Notes under the pieces: model-generated
Told to the model about the DNA's origin: nothing
The model's database searches: none
The model's input: the letters and a program-made list of their open reading frames with translations, nothing else
DNA from: Gammaproteobacteria bacterium
GTDB lineage: Bacteria > Pseudomonadota > Gammaproteobacteria > Xanthomonadales > Xanthomonadaceae
Length of the DNA stretch: 6,298 nucleotides
Reading direction: 5' to 3'
Assembly: GCA_025360985.1 (NCBI GenBank)
Contig: JANYBA010000217.1
Coordinates: forward strand, 1 to 6,298
Shown: positions 1 to 6,171 of the stretch, one piece after another
Numbering within the stretch: the first letter of the stretch is position 1
Layout of the letters: the number at the start of each line of letters is the position of its first letter
Translations under genes and position numbers: made by a program

Positions 1-354
1 ATCCTGATTGCCGCGCTCAGCCATCATGAAGCGCCGCGTCCGACCTACTCGGAAATAGAAAAGCGACTAGGGTTGACCGGGGACGATCCGTTTATCGAGA
101 ACATTACCAAAGCAAGTATTTGCCTCTGGCTGCAGGATTTCGACTGTCTGGGCTCGATGGAGCCCGACAGTTCGGACATGGCGCAATGGGATACGACGTC
201 ACCGGCCTTTCGCAATTCAGCCGGCTTCAAGAAGTTACTTGAGCGCCTGAATGTCCCCGACTATTGGCGCAAGGTTGGTTACCCTCCGCAATGCCACGCC
301 GTCGGAGCGAACGACTTCACCTGCGACGCACCCATTCTAAAGGCGGCGAAGTGA
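1..354 (+). CDS. Membrane-anchored TolB-like/TPR family protein, C-terminal fragment (first array member)
   Basis: The frame is open from base 1 to a TGA at 352-354, giving the last 117 residues of a protein that starts outside the window. There is no reason to start it at the internal TTG at 73, because the codons before it are open and the gene plainly continues leftwards. The fragment has no recognisable TolB-like or membrane part. It is assigned to the family from its tail: VPDYWRKVGYPPQC (residues 85-98) followed by DFTC aligns with VDYWKQFGWPDLC and AFEC at the end of the complete gene at 4049-5848. An upstream SPAFRNSAGFKKLLERL stretch matches DPSFQGFAKRI there. Two tail cysteines (fragment residues 98 and 108) are ten residues apart, and two more lie at 41 and 49. 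The stop is one base from the next ATG, so the two genes are probably co-translated. The rest of its architecture is inferred from its neighbours. Role unknown. Confidence 0.85.
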   Translation: MLIAALSHHEAPRPTYSEIEKRLGLTGDDPFIENITKASICLWLQDFDCLGSMEPDSSDMAQWDTTSPAFRNSAGFKKLLERLNVPDYWRKVGYPPQCHAVGANDFTCDAPILKAAK

Positions 355-358
355 CATG
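352..358 (+). promoter_or_regulatory. Stop-start junction TGACATG (first to second gene)
   Basis: The first stop (352-354) is one base from the next start (356-358). The nearest purine-rich run, AAAGG at 339-343, is twelve bases from the ATG, which is too far for a strong ribosome binding site. Translation of the second gene is therefore likely coupled to the first. The coupling is inferred from spacing. Confidence 0.6.
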
Positions 359-682
359 AGCCTGATCGCAGAACTCAAGCGCCGCAAGGTCTTCAAAGTC
401 GGGGCGGCCTATCTGGTCGTCGCCTGGCTGGCGGTGCAGGCGGCGTCGATCGCGTTCCCGGCTTTCGATGCGCCGCCGTGGGCGCTGCGCGTATTCATCC
501 TGGTCTGCCTGCTCGGCTTTCCGCTGGCGGTGGTGATGGCCTGGATCTTCGATGCCACGCCCGAGGGCGTGACGCTTGATGGCAATACGTCCGGCAACAA
601 GCGCGTATTCGCGAGCGCCGCAGTCTTGGTGGTGCTGGCGCTCGGCTGGTATTTCTTCGGCCAGCCGGCGTTCCGCAAGGGC
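356..682 (+). repeat. Degenerate direct repeat: membrane module, copy in second gene
   Basis: These bases encode residues 1-109, from the start to FRKG after helix 3. Copies occur at 4049-4375 and 5845-6171, in the same orientation and without any insertion or deletion at protein level. Against the copy at 4049, the first 147 bases match at 131 positions by hand count. The third gene has only a distant version with a longer loop. Confidence 0.85.
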
Positions 683-2197
683 GACACAGCGCCACCGAAA
701 GTCGCGGCTGCTCCAACGGCGTCGGACAAGTCCATCGCCGTGCTGCCGTTCGTGAATATGTCGGACGACAAGCAGAACGAGTACTTCTCCGACGGCCTGT
801 CCGAAGAGCTGCTCAACCAACTGGCGCAGTTGCCGCAGCTGCGGGTCATCGCGCGGACGTCGTCGTTTTCGTTCAAGGGCAAGGAAGTAGATGTCGCGAC
901 CATCGCCAAAACGCTGAATGTGGCAAACGTACTCGAGGGCAGCGTGCGCAAGTCCGGCAACACCTTGCGCATCACCGCGCAATTGATCCGGGCCTCCGAT
1001 AGCTCGCACCTGTGGTCGCAGACCTACGACCGGGAACTGACCGACATCTTCAAGATCCAGGACGAGATCGCCGGTGCCATCTCGGAGGCGTTGGAAGCGA
1101 AGCTCACTGATCGGCCGGTGGCCACCACATCGGCGCGGACCAGCAATCCCGCCGCCTATGACGATTATCTGCAGGGTCGGGCGTTGCTCGCCAGGCGCCG
1201 ACTCGAGAATATCGACAAGGCCATCGCGGCTTTCGATCGCGCCATCGCCGAAGACCCGGGTTTCAGCGCCGCGTATTCCGCTCGCGGCTTCTCGGCCTTT
1301 CTCCGACCGCTTTGGGGTGCGACCAACACCGCCGATTCGCTGGCCGGAGCGCGGGAAGCCGCAGAGACTGCATTGCGACTTGATCCCGGCAACGCGGAGG
1401 CCTACATGGTGCGCGGCATGGCGGCGTCGTTCCGCAACGACTACACGTCTGCCGCCACCGATCTCGACCACGCCCTGGCCCTGGCGCCCGGAAACGGCGA
1501 CATACTCAACTTGCACGGCGATTTCCGCCTAAGCGCTGGGGACGTCGTGGCGTCCGAACGCGACAAGCGCCAGGCGATGGCGCTCGATCCGCTCGCGTTC
1601 GTGCATCCGATGAACCTAGCCGACGCGTTGGGCGCCCAAGGGCGCTATGCCGAAGCCGTGGTCGCGGTCGAACAGGCGATCGCGCTCGGTGCGGGCGAGT
1701 TCGGCTACGACCGCCTCGTCATCCACCAATCGCGCCTCCGTCATTTCGATGCCGCCCAGGCCACGTTGGACAAGGCATGCGCGCCCGATCCGGCCTCGCT
1801 GCCGCACTGCCTCGTGAATCGGGTCCTGCTGCTGGCCATGAAAGGGCAGCGGCCCGAGGCGAAAGCGATATTGGACGCCGCGGTACGCGGCGTTCGCATC
1901 GAAGATATGTCCCCGGGCAGCCTGAACGCATCGTTTCTGACCTCGCTGTACCTGGAAGTCGGCGACATCGCAAGCGCGACCAAATGGCAACGGACGGCTG
2001 CGGAGACAGGAGACTGGTTCCCGACATTTGCCTTGCTCGGCACGCAGGGTGGCGCGAAATTGCCGGAAGAAATCAGTCGCGATCCAGCGTGGTTGGCAGC
2101 CTGGGAGGATCCACGCCAAAAGGACGTGATGGCCAACTACCGTCGCAACCTGCTGGCGTGGCGCGCCTGCTCGCAGGGAGGCAAGACATGTCCCTGA
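356..2197 (+). CDS. Inner-membrane-anchored TolB-like domain/TPR protein (second array member)
   Basis: Complete, 613 residues. The ATG at 356 is chosen because it begins the MSLIAELKRR motif shared by every copy in the array. Three hydrophobic segments lie at about 17-37, 43-65 and 84-103. The KRRK before helix 1 and NKR before helix 3 put both sites in the cytoplasm, so residues from about 104 on should be periplasmic. A short Ala/Pro linker leads to a TolB-N/FlgO-like domain (about 125-250) with SIAVLPFVNMS, NEYFSDG, ARTSSFSFKGK, VLEGSVRK and RITAQLI. About six TPR-like helical pairs follow (about 267-480), for example ending AIAEDPG, ALRLDPGN, ALALAPGN and AMALDP. The tail has Cys605 and Cys612. 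No catalytic or DNA-binding domain is present. Such proteins are usually taken as protein-protein interaction scaffolds, and the partner and role here are unknown. Its membrane module resembles the fourth gene, but its TolB-like domain resembles the third. The stop lies inside the next gene (10-base overlap). Confidence 0.95.
   Translation: MSLIAELKRRKVFKVGAAYLVVAWLAVQAASIAFPAFDAPPWALRVFILVCLLGFPLAVVMAWIFDATPEGVTLDGNTSGNKRVFASAAVLVVLALGWYFFGQPAFRKGDTAPPKVAAAPTASDKSIAVLPFVNMSDDKQNEYFSDGLSEELLNQLAQLPQLRVIARTSSFSFKGKEVDVATIAKTLNVANVLEGSVRKSGNTLRITAQLIRASDSSHLWSQTYDRELTDIFKIQDEIAGAISEALEAKLTDRPVATTSARTSNPAAYDDYLQGRALLARRRLENIDKAIAAFDRAIAEDPGFSAAYSARGFSAFLRPLWGATNTADSLAGAREAAETALRLDPGNAEAYMVRGMAASFRNDYTSAATDLDHALALAPGNGDILNLHGDFRLSAGDVVASERDKRQAMALDPLAFVHPMNLADALGAQGRYAEAVVAVEQAIALGAGEFGYDRLVIHQSRLRHFDAAQATLDKACAPDPASLPHCLVNRVLLLAMKGQRPEAKAILDAAVRGVRIEDMSPGSLNASFLTSLYLEVGDIASATKWQRTAAETGDWFPTFALLGTQGGAKLPEEISRDPAWLAAWEDPRQKDVMANYRRNLLAWRACSQGGKTCP
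857..884 (+). repeat. 28-base exact direct repeat, copy 1
   Basis: Identical base for base to 2749-2776. It encodes the TSSFSFKGK core of the TolB-like domain in the second gene. Wobble positions are identical as well, although flanking codons differ at once on both sides. The equivalent place in the fourth gene is clearly different. Confidence 0.85.
2176..2181 (+). promoter_or_regulatory. Ribosome binding site of the third gene
   Basis: GGGAGG lies six bases before the ATG at 2188, inside the last codons of the second gene. It is the clearest Shine-Dalgarno in the window. It decides the start of the third gene against upstream in-frame alternatives reaching back to 1777. The third gene may thus receive independent initiation as well as coupling through the 10-base overlap (2188-2197). 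Confidence 0.8.
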
Positions 2198-4047
2198 TTG
2201 CCGAACTCCAGCGCCGAAACGTCATTCGCATGGCCGGGCTGTACCTGGTCGGTGCCTGGCTATTGGTGCAAGTGGCTGGGACGGTGCTGCCGATGTTCGG
2301 CGCGCCGACCTGGTTGCCGCGCAGTGTTGTCATTCTATTGGCGCTAGGCTTCGTCCCGGCGCTGGCATTTTCGTGGGTGTTTGAACTGACACCAGAGGGC
2401 ATCAAGCGCGATGTCGAGGTGCCGCTGGATCAATCGATTGCGACGCAGACGGCGCAACGAATGAATCGGATGATCGTTGCCATCCTGGCGCTGGCATTGC
2501 TCTACTTCGGTTTTGACAAGTTCGTCCTGGCGCCCCGACGCGACGCCGCACTGGTGGCAGTCACGACACAGGCCGTGACGGCCGGTGCCAAGGCTCGGAT
2601 GAAGCCGGACGTCGATCGCAACTCGATCGCTGTGCTGCCCTTCGTCAATATGTCCGGTGATGCCGCCAATGAATATTTTTCCGATGGCATTAGCGAAGAG
2701 ATCCTCAACGTTCTCGCCGGTGCGCCGGAATTGCAGGTCGCCGCACGAACGTCGTCGTTTTCGTTCAAGGGCAAGGCGCTGGAAGTGCCGGCAATCGCCC
2801 GGGAACTGCAGGTGCGCATGGTGCTTGAGGGTAGCGTGCGCAAGCAGGGCGACAAGGTACGCATCACCGCCCAGTTGATCGACGCCAAGACCGGGTTCCA
2901 TGTCTGGTCGCAGACCTACGACCGCAAGCTCGAGGACATCTTCGCGATCCAGGACGAGATCGCGAAAGCGATCGGCGATGAGCTGAAAGTGAAAATTGGT
3001 GGTGCCGACAAGCCTGGTCGTGACGGTGGCGGGACCAGAAACCTCAAGGCTTACGATCTGTATCTGCAAGGCATGTCGCTCTGGCACGCGCGCAATGAAA
3101 AAGACCTGTGGCAAGCCATTTCCTTGTTCGAGAAAGCAGTCGCCATCGACCCGGAGCTTGCCCAGGCCTACGCGGGACTGGCCTTGGTTTACTCGGTGAT
3201 GGGCGACTACAGCACGCGAATACCCTATGCGGAATCCCTGGCCCGCTCGGCGAATTTTGCCGAATTCGCGCTGGCCCTGGATCCGACGCTGCCCGAGCCC
3301 TACGCTGTGATGGGCAACAATGCCGCCAACCAAAAGCGCGGGGCAACGGCTGACGCCCTGTTTCGCCGGGCCATCGAAATTCGTCCCTCATTCGCGACGG
3401 CGTACCAGTGGCGCGGATCCGCACAACTGAGCGACGGCAACCTGGCGATCGGCCTGGTCACGCTCGAACGAGCCAGTGCGCTTGATCCGCGCTCGCGGGT
3501 GATTGGCGAAAACCACGCTTGGGCCTTACTGGCCCTTGACCGTAACGCCGAGGCGCGGGCGCGTTGCCTGCGCGTACTCGAGTTCGCGCCGAACTATTCC
3601 GGCTGTCTCGAGGATGCCGGTGTCGCCGCACTGCTGTCAGGTGACTTCGCTGCGGCGCAGCCGCTGCTCGTACGCCTGGCGACATCGATCAATCCAAGCG
3701 CGAGCGGACAGTCGAAGGCACTGATCGATGCGCTGACCGGGCGAGGGAATCGACATGCGCTTGCCCTGCGGCTTGCGGCTTTGCCCCACTACAGCAAAAC
3801 GGATCCATCAAGCGGAAACGCGTTCAGCGCCTACACTCTCCCGTCGGTATTGATGCTGCTCGGCGAAGGCGATCTGGCGCTCGATTTCATGGAACGTATA
3901 GTTGACGACTTTGGCGCCGACGTGAATTGGGCGGTCCTGCCGGCAGCGATGGACCCGATCCGCTGCCAGCCCCGGTTCCGGGCATTGATCAAGCGGATAG
4001 GGGCCATCGATTCGCGTGCCGCGAAAGTCTGCGTTGGAAAGCCCTGA
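2188..4047 (+). CDS. Inner-membrane-anchored TolB-like domain/TPR protein (third array member, divergent membrane module)
   Basis: Complete, 619 residues. The frame is open back to 1777, but the real start is the ATG at 2188: it begins MSLIAELQRR like the other copies and has GGGAGG six bases upstream. The longer version would be read out of frame through its neighbour. Membrane segments lie at about 15-37, 44-66 and 95-116. The cytoplasmic loop between the last two carries ELTPEGIKRD and is about ten residues longer than in the other copies, resembling the form of this module I recall as widespread in Proteobacteria. The TolB-like domain is at about 145-270 (SIAVLPFVNMS, NEYFSDGISEEILN, ARTSSFSFKGK, VLEGSVRKQGD). 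TPR-like repeats span about 287-470, with LFEKAVAIDPE and LFRRAIEIRPS as clear second helices. The tail contains QPRFRALIKRIG, with Cys593 and Cys615. Export of everything after helix 3 is inferred from charge. No enzymatic domain; function unknown. Confidence 0.95.
   Translation: MSLIAELQRRNVIRMAGLYLVGAWLLVQVAGTVLPMFGAPTWLPRSVVILLALGFVPALAFSWVFELTPEGIKRDVEVPLDQSIATQTAQRMNRMIVAILALALLYFGFDKFVLAPRRDAALVAVTTQAVTAGAKARMKPDVDRNSIAVLPFVNMSGDAANEYFSDGISEEILNVLAGAPELQVAARTSSFSFKGKALEVPAIARELQVRMVLEGSVRKQGDKVRITAQLIDAKTGFHVWSQTYDRKLEDIFAIQDEIAKAIGDELKVKIGGADKPGRDGGGTRNLKAYDLYLQGMSLWHARNEKDLWQAISLFEKAVAIDPELAQAYAGLALVYSVMGDYSTRIPYAESLARSANFAEFALALDPTLPEPYAVMGNNAANQKRGATADALFRRAIEIRPSFATAYQWRGSAQLSDGNLAIGLVTLERASALDPRSRVIGENHAWALLALDRNAEARARCLRVLEFAPNYSGCLEDAGVAALLSGDFAAAQPLLVRLATSINPSASGQSKALIDALTGRGNRHALALRLAALPHYSKTDPSSGNAFSAYTLPSVLMLLGEGDLALDFMERIVDDFGADVNWAVLPAAMDPIRCQPRFRALIKRIGAIDSRAAKVCVGKP
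2749..2776 (+). repeat. 28-base exact direct repeat, copy 2
   Basis: Partner of 857-884, in the same position of the TolB-like domain of the third gene. A further shared exact 20-base block lies at 1013-1032 and 2905-2924 (codons for WSQTYDR). Confidence 0.85.
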
Positions 4048-4051
4048 CATG
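4036..4051 (+). promoter_or_regulatory. Weak ribosome binding site and TGACATG junction (third to fourth gene)
   Basis: GGAAAG at 4036-4041 lies seven bases before the ATG at 4049, and the previous stop is at 4045-4047. The junction TGA-C-ATG is identical to that between the first and second genes. Coupled translation is inferred. Confidence 0.6.
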
Positions 4052-4375
4052 TCCCTGATCGCCGAACTCCAGCGCCGCAAGGTATTCAAGGTCGGAGCGG
4101 CCTATTTGGTCGTGGCCTGGCTGGCGGTGCAGGCGGTGTCGATCGGATTCCCGGCGTTCGATGCGCCGCCGTGGGTGCTGCGCGTCTTCATCTTGATCGC
4201 GCTGCTCGGATTCCCGGTCGCGGTGGTGATGGCGTGGGTGTTCGATGCGACGCCGGAAGGCATGAAGGCCGATGGCGATAGCGCCGGCAACAAGCGCGTG
4301 TTCGCCGGCGCCGCACTGCTGATCGTGCTGGCGCTGGGTTGGTATTTCTACGGCCAGCCCTCGTTCCGCAAAGGC
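4049..4375 (+). repeat. Degenerate direct repeat: membrane module, copy in fourth gene
   Basis: Second copy of the module at 356-682, with 90 of 109 residues identical. Runs of exact identity reach about 20 bases, for example within the codons for the AWLAVQA stretch of helix 1 and for FDAPPW. Confidence 0.85.
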
Positions 4376-5848
4376 GACGCGATCACGCCGGCGACGTACC
4401 CAGTTGCGGCCGCGCCCAAGAATTCGATCGCGGTCATGGCCTTCGATGACCTGAGTCCGGCGCATGACCAGGAATATTTCTCGGACGGCATGTCCGAGGA
4501 AATCCTCAACGCCTTGGCACGCGTGAAAGGGCTGAAAGTGATCGGGCGCAGTTCCTCGTTCCAGTACAAGGGCAAGAATGTCGGCGCAAAACAGGTTGGC
4601 CAGGCGTTGGGCGTCGCGCACTTGTTGCAGGGTTCGGTGCGCCGCCAGGGCGACAAGCTGCGCATAACTGCGTCGCTGGTGCAGAGTTCCGATGGCGAAC
4701 AAGTCTGGTCGCAAGCCTACGACGGCAAGTTGGATGATGTCTTCAGCCTTCAGGAATCCTGCGCGCGCGACATAGCCGCGCAGTTGAAGGTGACCCTGGC
4801 CAGCGACAGCCACTTGGTCAGCAAGGCCAGCGACAGTCCGCAGGCCTACGCGCTGTTCGTCGAAGCGCAGACACTGGTGAACCGCCGTTTCGGCGACAGC
4901 CTGCCGCGCGCGATCTTGCTGCTGCAACAGGCAACCACGCTCGATCCGAACTTCGCCCGCGCATGGTCCAAACTCGCGGTCGCCCTCGCCGTCATATCGC
5001 AATACAACGGCAGCGACTGGACGACAAACTGGAAGTTATCCGACGAAGCCGCGCGTCGCGCCATTGCAATAGACGCGAACGATGCCGAGGCCTACGCCGC
5101 ACTGAGTTACAACGATTTCTCGCAACGCCGCTACGTCGAAATGGTCGAACCGATACGCCGCGCGCTGGCGGCCGATCCCGACAATTCCACGGCGAACTTC
5201 TGGGCCGCGAACGAAACGTCCGCCCTCGGTCGCACCGCCGACACGCGATCCCGGCTCGACGCCATGCTTTCGCACGACCCGCACAACATCCTGTTACTGT
5301 TCTACGAGAGCTTCATGCTCTGGCGCCTGCAAGATGTGCCTGGCGCGCTGGCAATGGAGCACAGGATCGGCAATGACCAGTATCCCTTTGCACTGATGCT
5401 GCTGGCACAGCACAGCGCCACCGCGGGTGATACCGAGAAGGCCGTGGCGCAATTCGTGGAAACCTACGCGCAAATCGCGACCAAGTTCACCCCGACGCAA
5501 CTGGAGACCATTTTCCGCGGCGTACTCCAGGGCGAAGCGCAACGACAGGCTGCGCTGAAAGTTCTGGACACACGCCCGGACGACGACTGGGTGCCGACGT
5601 TTCTGTTGTACCTGGGTGAGCCGGCTCGATCCTTCGACAAGTTCGAGCACGGCAAGACCGGCCTGTCTGATGCTTACCTCAACTGGTTGTGGCAGCCCGA
5701 AGCCTGGTCGCACAAGGCGCGCCAGGATCCTTCATTCCAGGGTTTCGCCAAGCGTATCGGCATGGTTGACTACTGGAAGCAATTCGGCTGGCCCGACCTA
5801 TGCAAACCCACGCCCGCCAAGGGCCCCGACGCGTTTGAATGCCAATGA
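4049..5848 (+). CDS. Inner-membrane-anchored TolB-like domain/TPR protein (fourth array member)
   Basis: Complete, 599 residues. The ATG at 4049 is chosen over an in-frame GTG at 4016 because it begins the shared MSLIAELQRR, follows the previous stop by one base and has GGAAAG seven bases upstream. Three membrane helices lie at about 17-37, 43-65 and 84-103. The first 109 residues match the second gene at 90 positions without a gap, including NKRVF before helix 3 and FRKGD after it. The TolB-like domain (about 126-250) is of another subtype: SIAVMAFDDLSP, QEYFSDGMSEEILNALA, SSSFQYKGK and LLQGSVRRQGD, with an unusual Cys238. TPR-like repeats span about 264-480 (ATTLDPNF, AIAIDAND, ALAADPDN, MLSHDPHN). 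The tail has VDYWKQFGWPDLC, and Cys585 and Cys598, as in the first gene fragment. The last codons overlap the next start as ATGA. A periplasmic scaffold role is inferred; no catalytic domain is visible. Confidence 0.95.
   Translation: MSLIAELQRRKVFKVGAAYLVVAWLAVQAVSIGFPAFDAPPWVLRVFILIALLGFPVAVVMAWVFDATPEGMKADGDSAGNKRVFAGAALLIVLALGWYFYGQPSFRKGDAITPATYPVAAAPKNSIAVMAFDDLSPAHDQEYFSDGMSEEILNALARVKGLKVIGRSSSFQYKGKNVGAKQVGQALGVAHLLQGSVRRQGDKLRITASLVQSSDGEQVWSQAYDGKLDDVFSLQESCARDIAAQLKVTLASDSHLVSKASDSPQAYALFVEAQTLVNRRFGDSLPRAILLLQQATTLDPNFARAWSKLAVALAVISQYNGSDWTTNWKLSDEAARRAIAIDANDAEAYAALSYNDFSQRRYVEMVEPIRRALAADPDNSTANFWAANETSALGRTADTRSRLDAMLSHDPHNILLLFYESFMLWRLQDVPGALAMEHRIGNDQYPFALMLLAQHSATAGDTEKAVAQFVETYAQIATKFTPTQLETIFRGVLQGEAQRQAALKVLDTRPDDDWVPTFLLYLGEPARSFDKFEHGKTGLSDAYLNWLWQPEAWSHKARQDPSFQGFAKRIGMVDYWKQFGWPDLCKPTPAKGPDAFECQ
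5845..5848 (+). promoter_or_regulatory. ATGA stop-start overlap (fourth to fifth gene)
   Basis: The start ATG (5845-5847) and the stop TGA (5846-5848) share bases. The preceding twenty bases contain no convincing Shine-Dalgarno, so termination-reinitiation is the likely way the fifth gene is translated. Confidence 0.75.
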
Positions 5849-6171
5849 GCCTGATCGCCGAACTCCAGCGTCGCAAAGTTTTCAAGGTCGGGGCAACCTA
5901 TCTGGTCGTCGCGTGGCTGGCCGTGCAGGCGGCTTCGATTGCCTTCCCGGCTTTCGACGCGCCGGCCTGGGCGCTGCGGGTGTTCATCCTGCTGACTATG
6001 CTCGGTTTCCCCATTGTGATGCTGCTGACTTGGGTCATTGACCTGACGCCCGAAGGCGTGAAGGTCGATCCGGACGTGTCCAGCAACAAGGGCGTATACG
6101 TCGGTGCCGCGCTGCTGATGGCGTTGGCGCTGAGTTGGTACTTCTACGGCCAGCCAGCGTTTCGCAAGGGC
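5845..6171 (+). repeat. Degenerate direct repeat: membrane module, copy in fifth gene
   Basis: Third copy of the module at 356-682, same length, more diverged in helix 2 and in the cytoplasmic loop. It uses AGC for Ser2 like the second gene, where the third and fourth use TCC. Confidence 0.8.

Noticed and set aside
73..354. Separate 93-residue small gene starting at TTG
   Set aside because: The frame is open to base 1, and the tail matches the C-terminus of a family member, so it is the end of a larger gene.
356..500. N-terminal hydrophobic segment as a cleavable signal peptide or lipoprotein signal
   Set aside because: No lipobox cysteine and no clear signal peptidase site follow helix 1. 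Two further hydrophobic helices follow it, so a membrane anchor fits better.
317..1516. Long open frame of 399 codons on the minus strand, with similar ones at 2344-3333, 3989-5002 and 5770-6234
   Set aside because: All four lie in the same codon-aligned register opposite the paralogous genes. In that register a minus-strand stop needs a sense TTA, CTA or TCA codon, which are rare in this GC-rich sequence. Their mutual similarity merely mirrors the sense paralogy, and the Arg/His-rich products look like no protein family.
1074..1532. Plus-strand alternative frame of 152 codons, and similar ones at 4963-5376 and 5616-6041
   Set aside because: Out of frame within strongly supported genes, rich in Arg/Pro/Ser as expected of GC-rich shadow frames, with no recognisable domain.
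1777..2187. Extension of the third gene 137 codons upstream
   Set aside because: It lies out of frame within the second gene's TPR region, has a composition unlike the family, and the ATG at 2188 has both a good ribosome site and the shared start motif.
4016..4048. GTG start adding eleven residues to the fourth gene
   Set aside because: It would overlap the third gene's end, and no other copy has residues before MSLIAEL.
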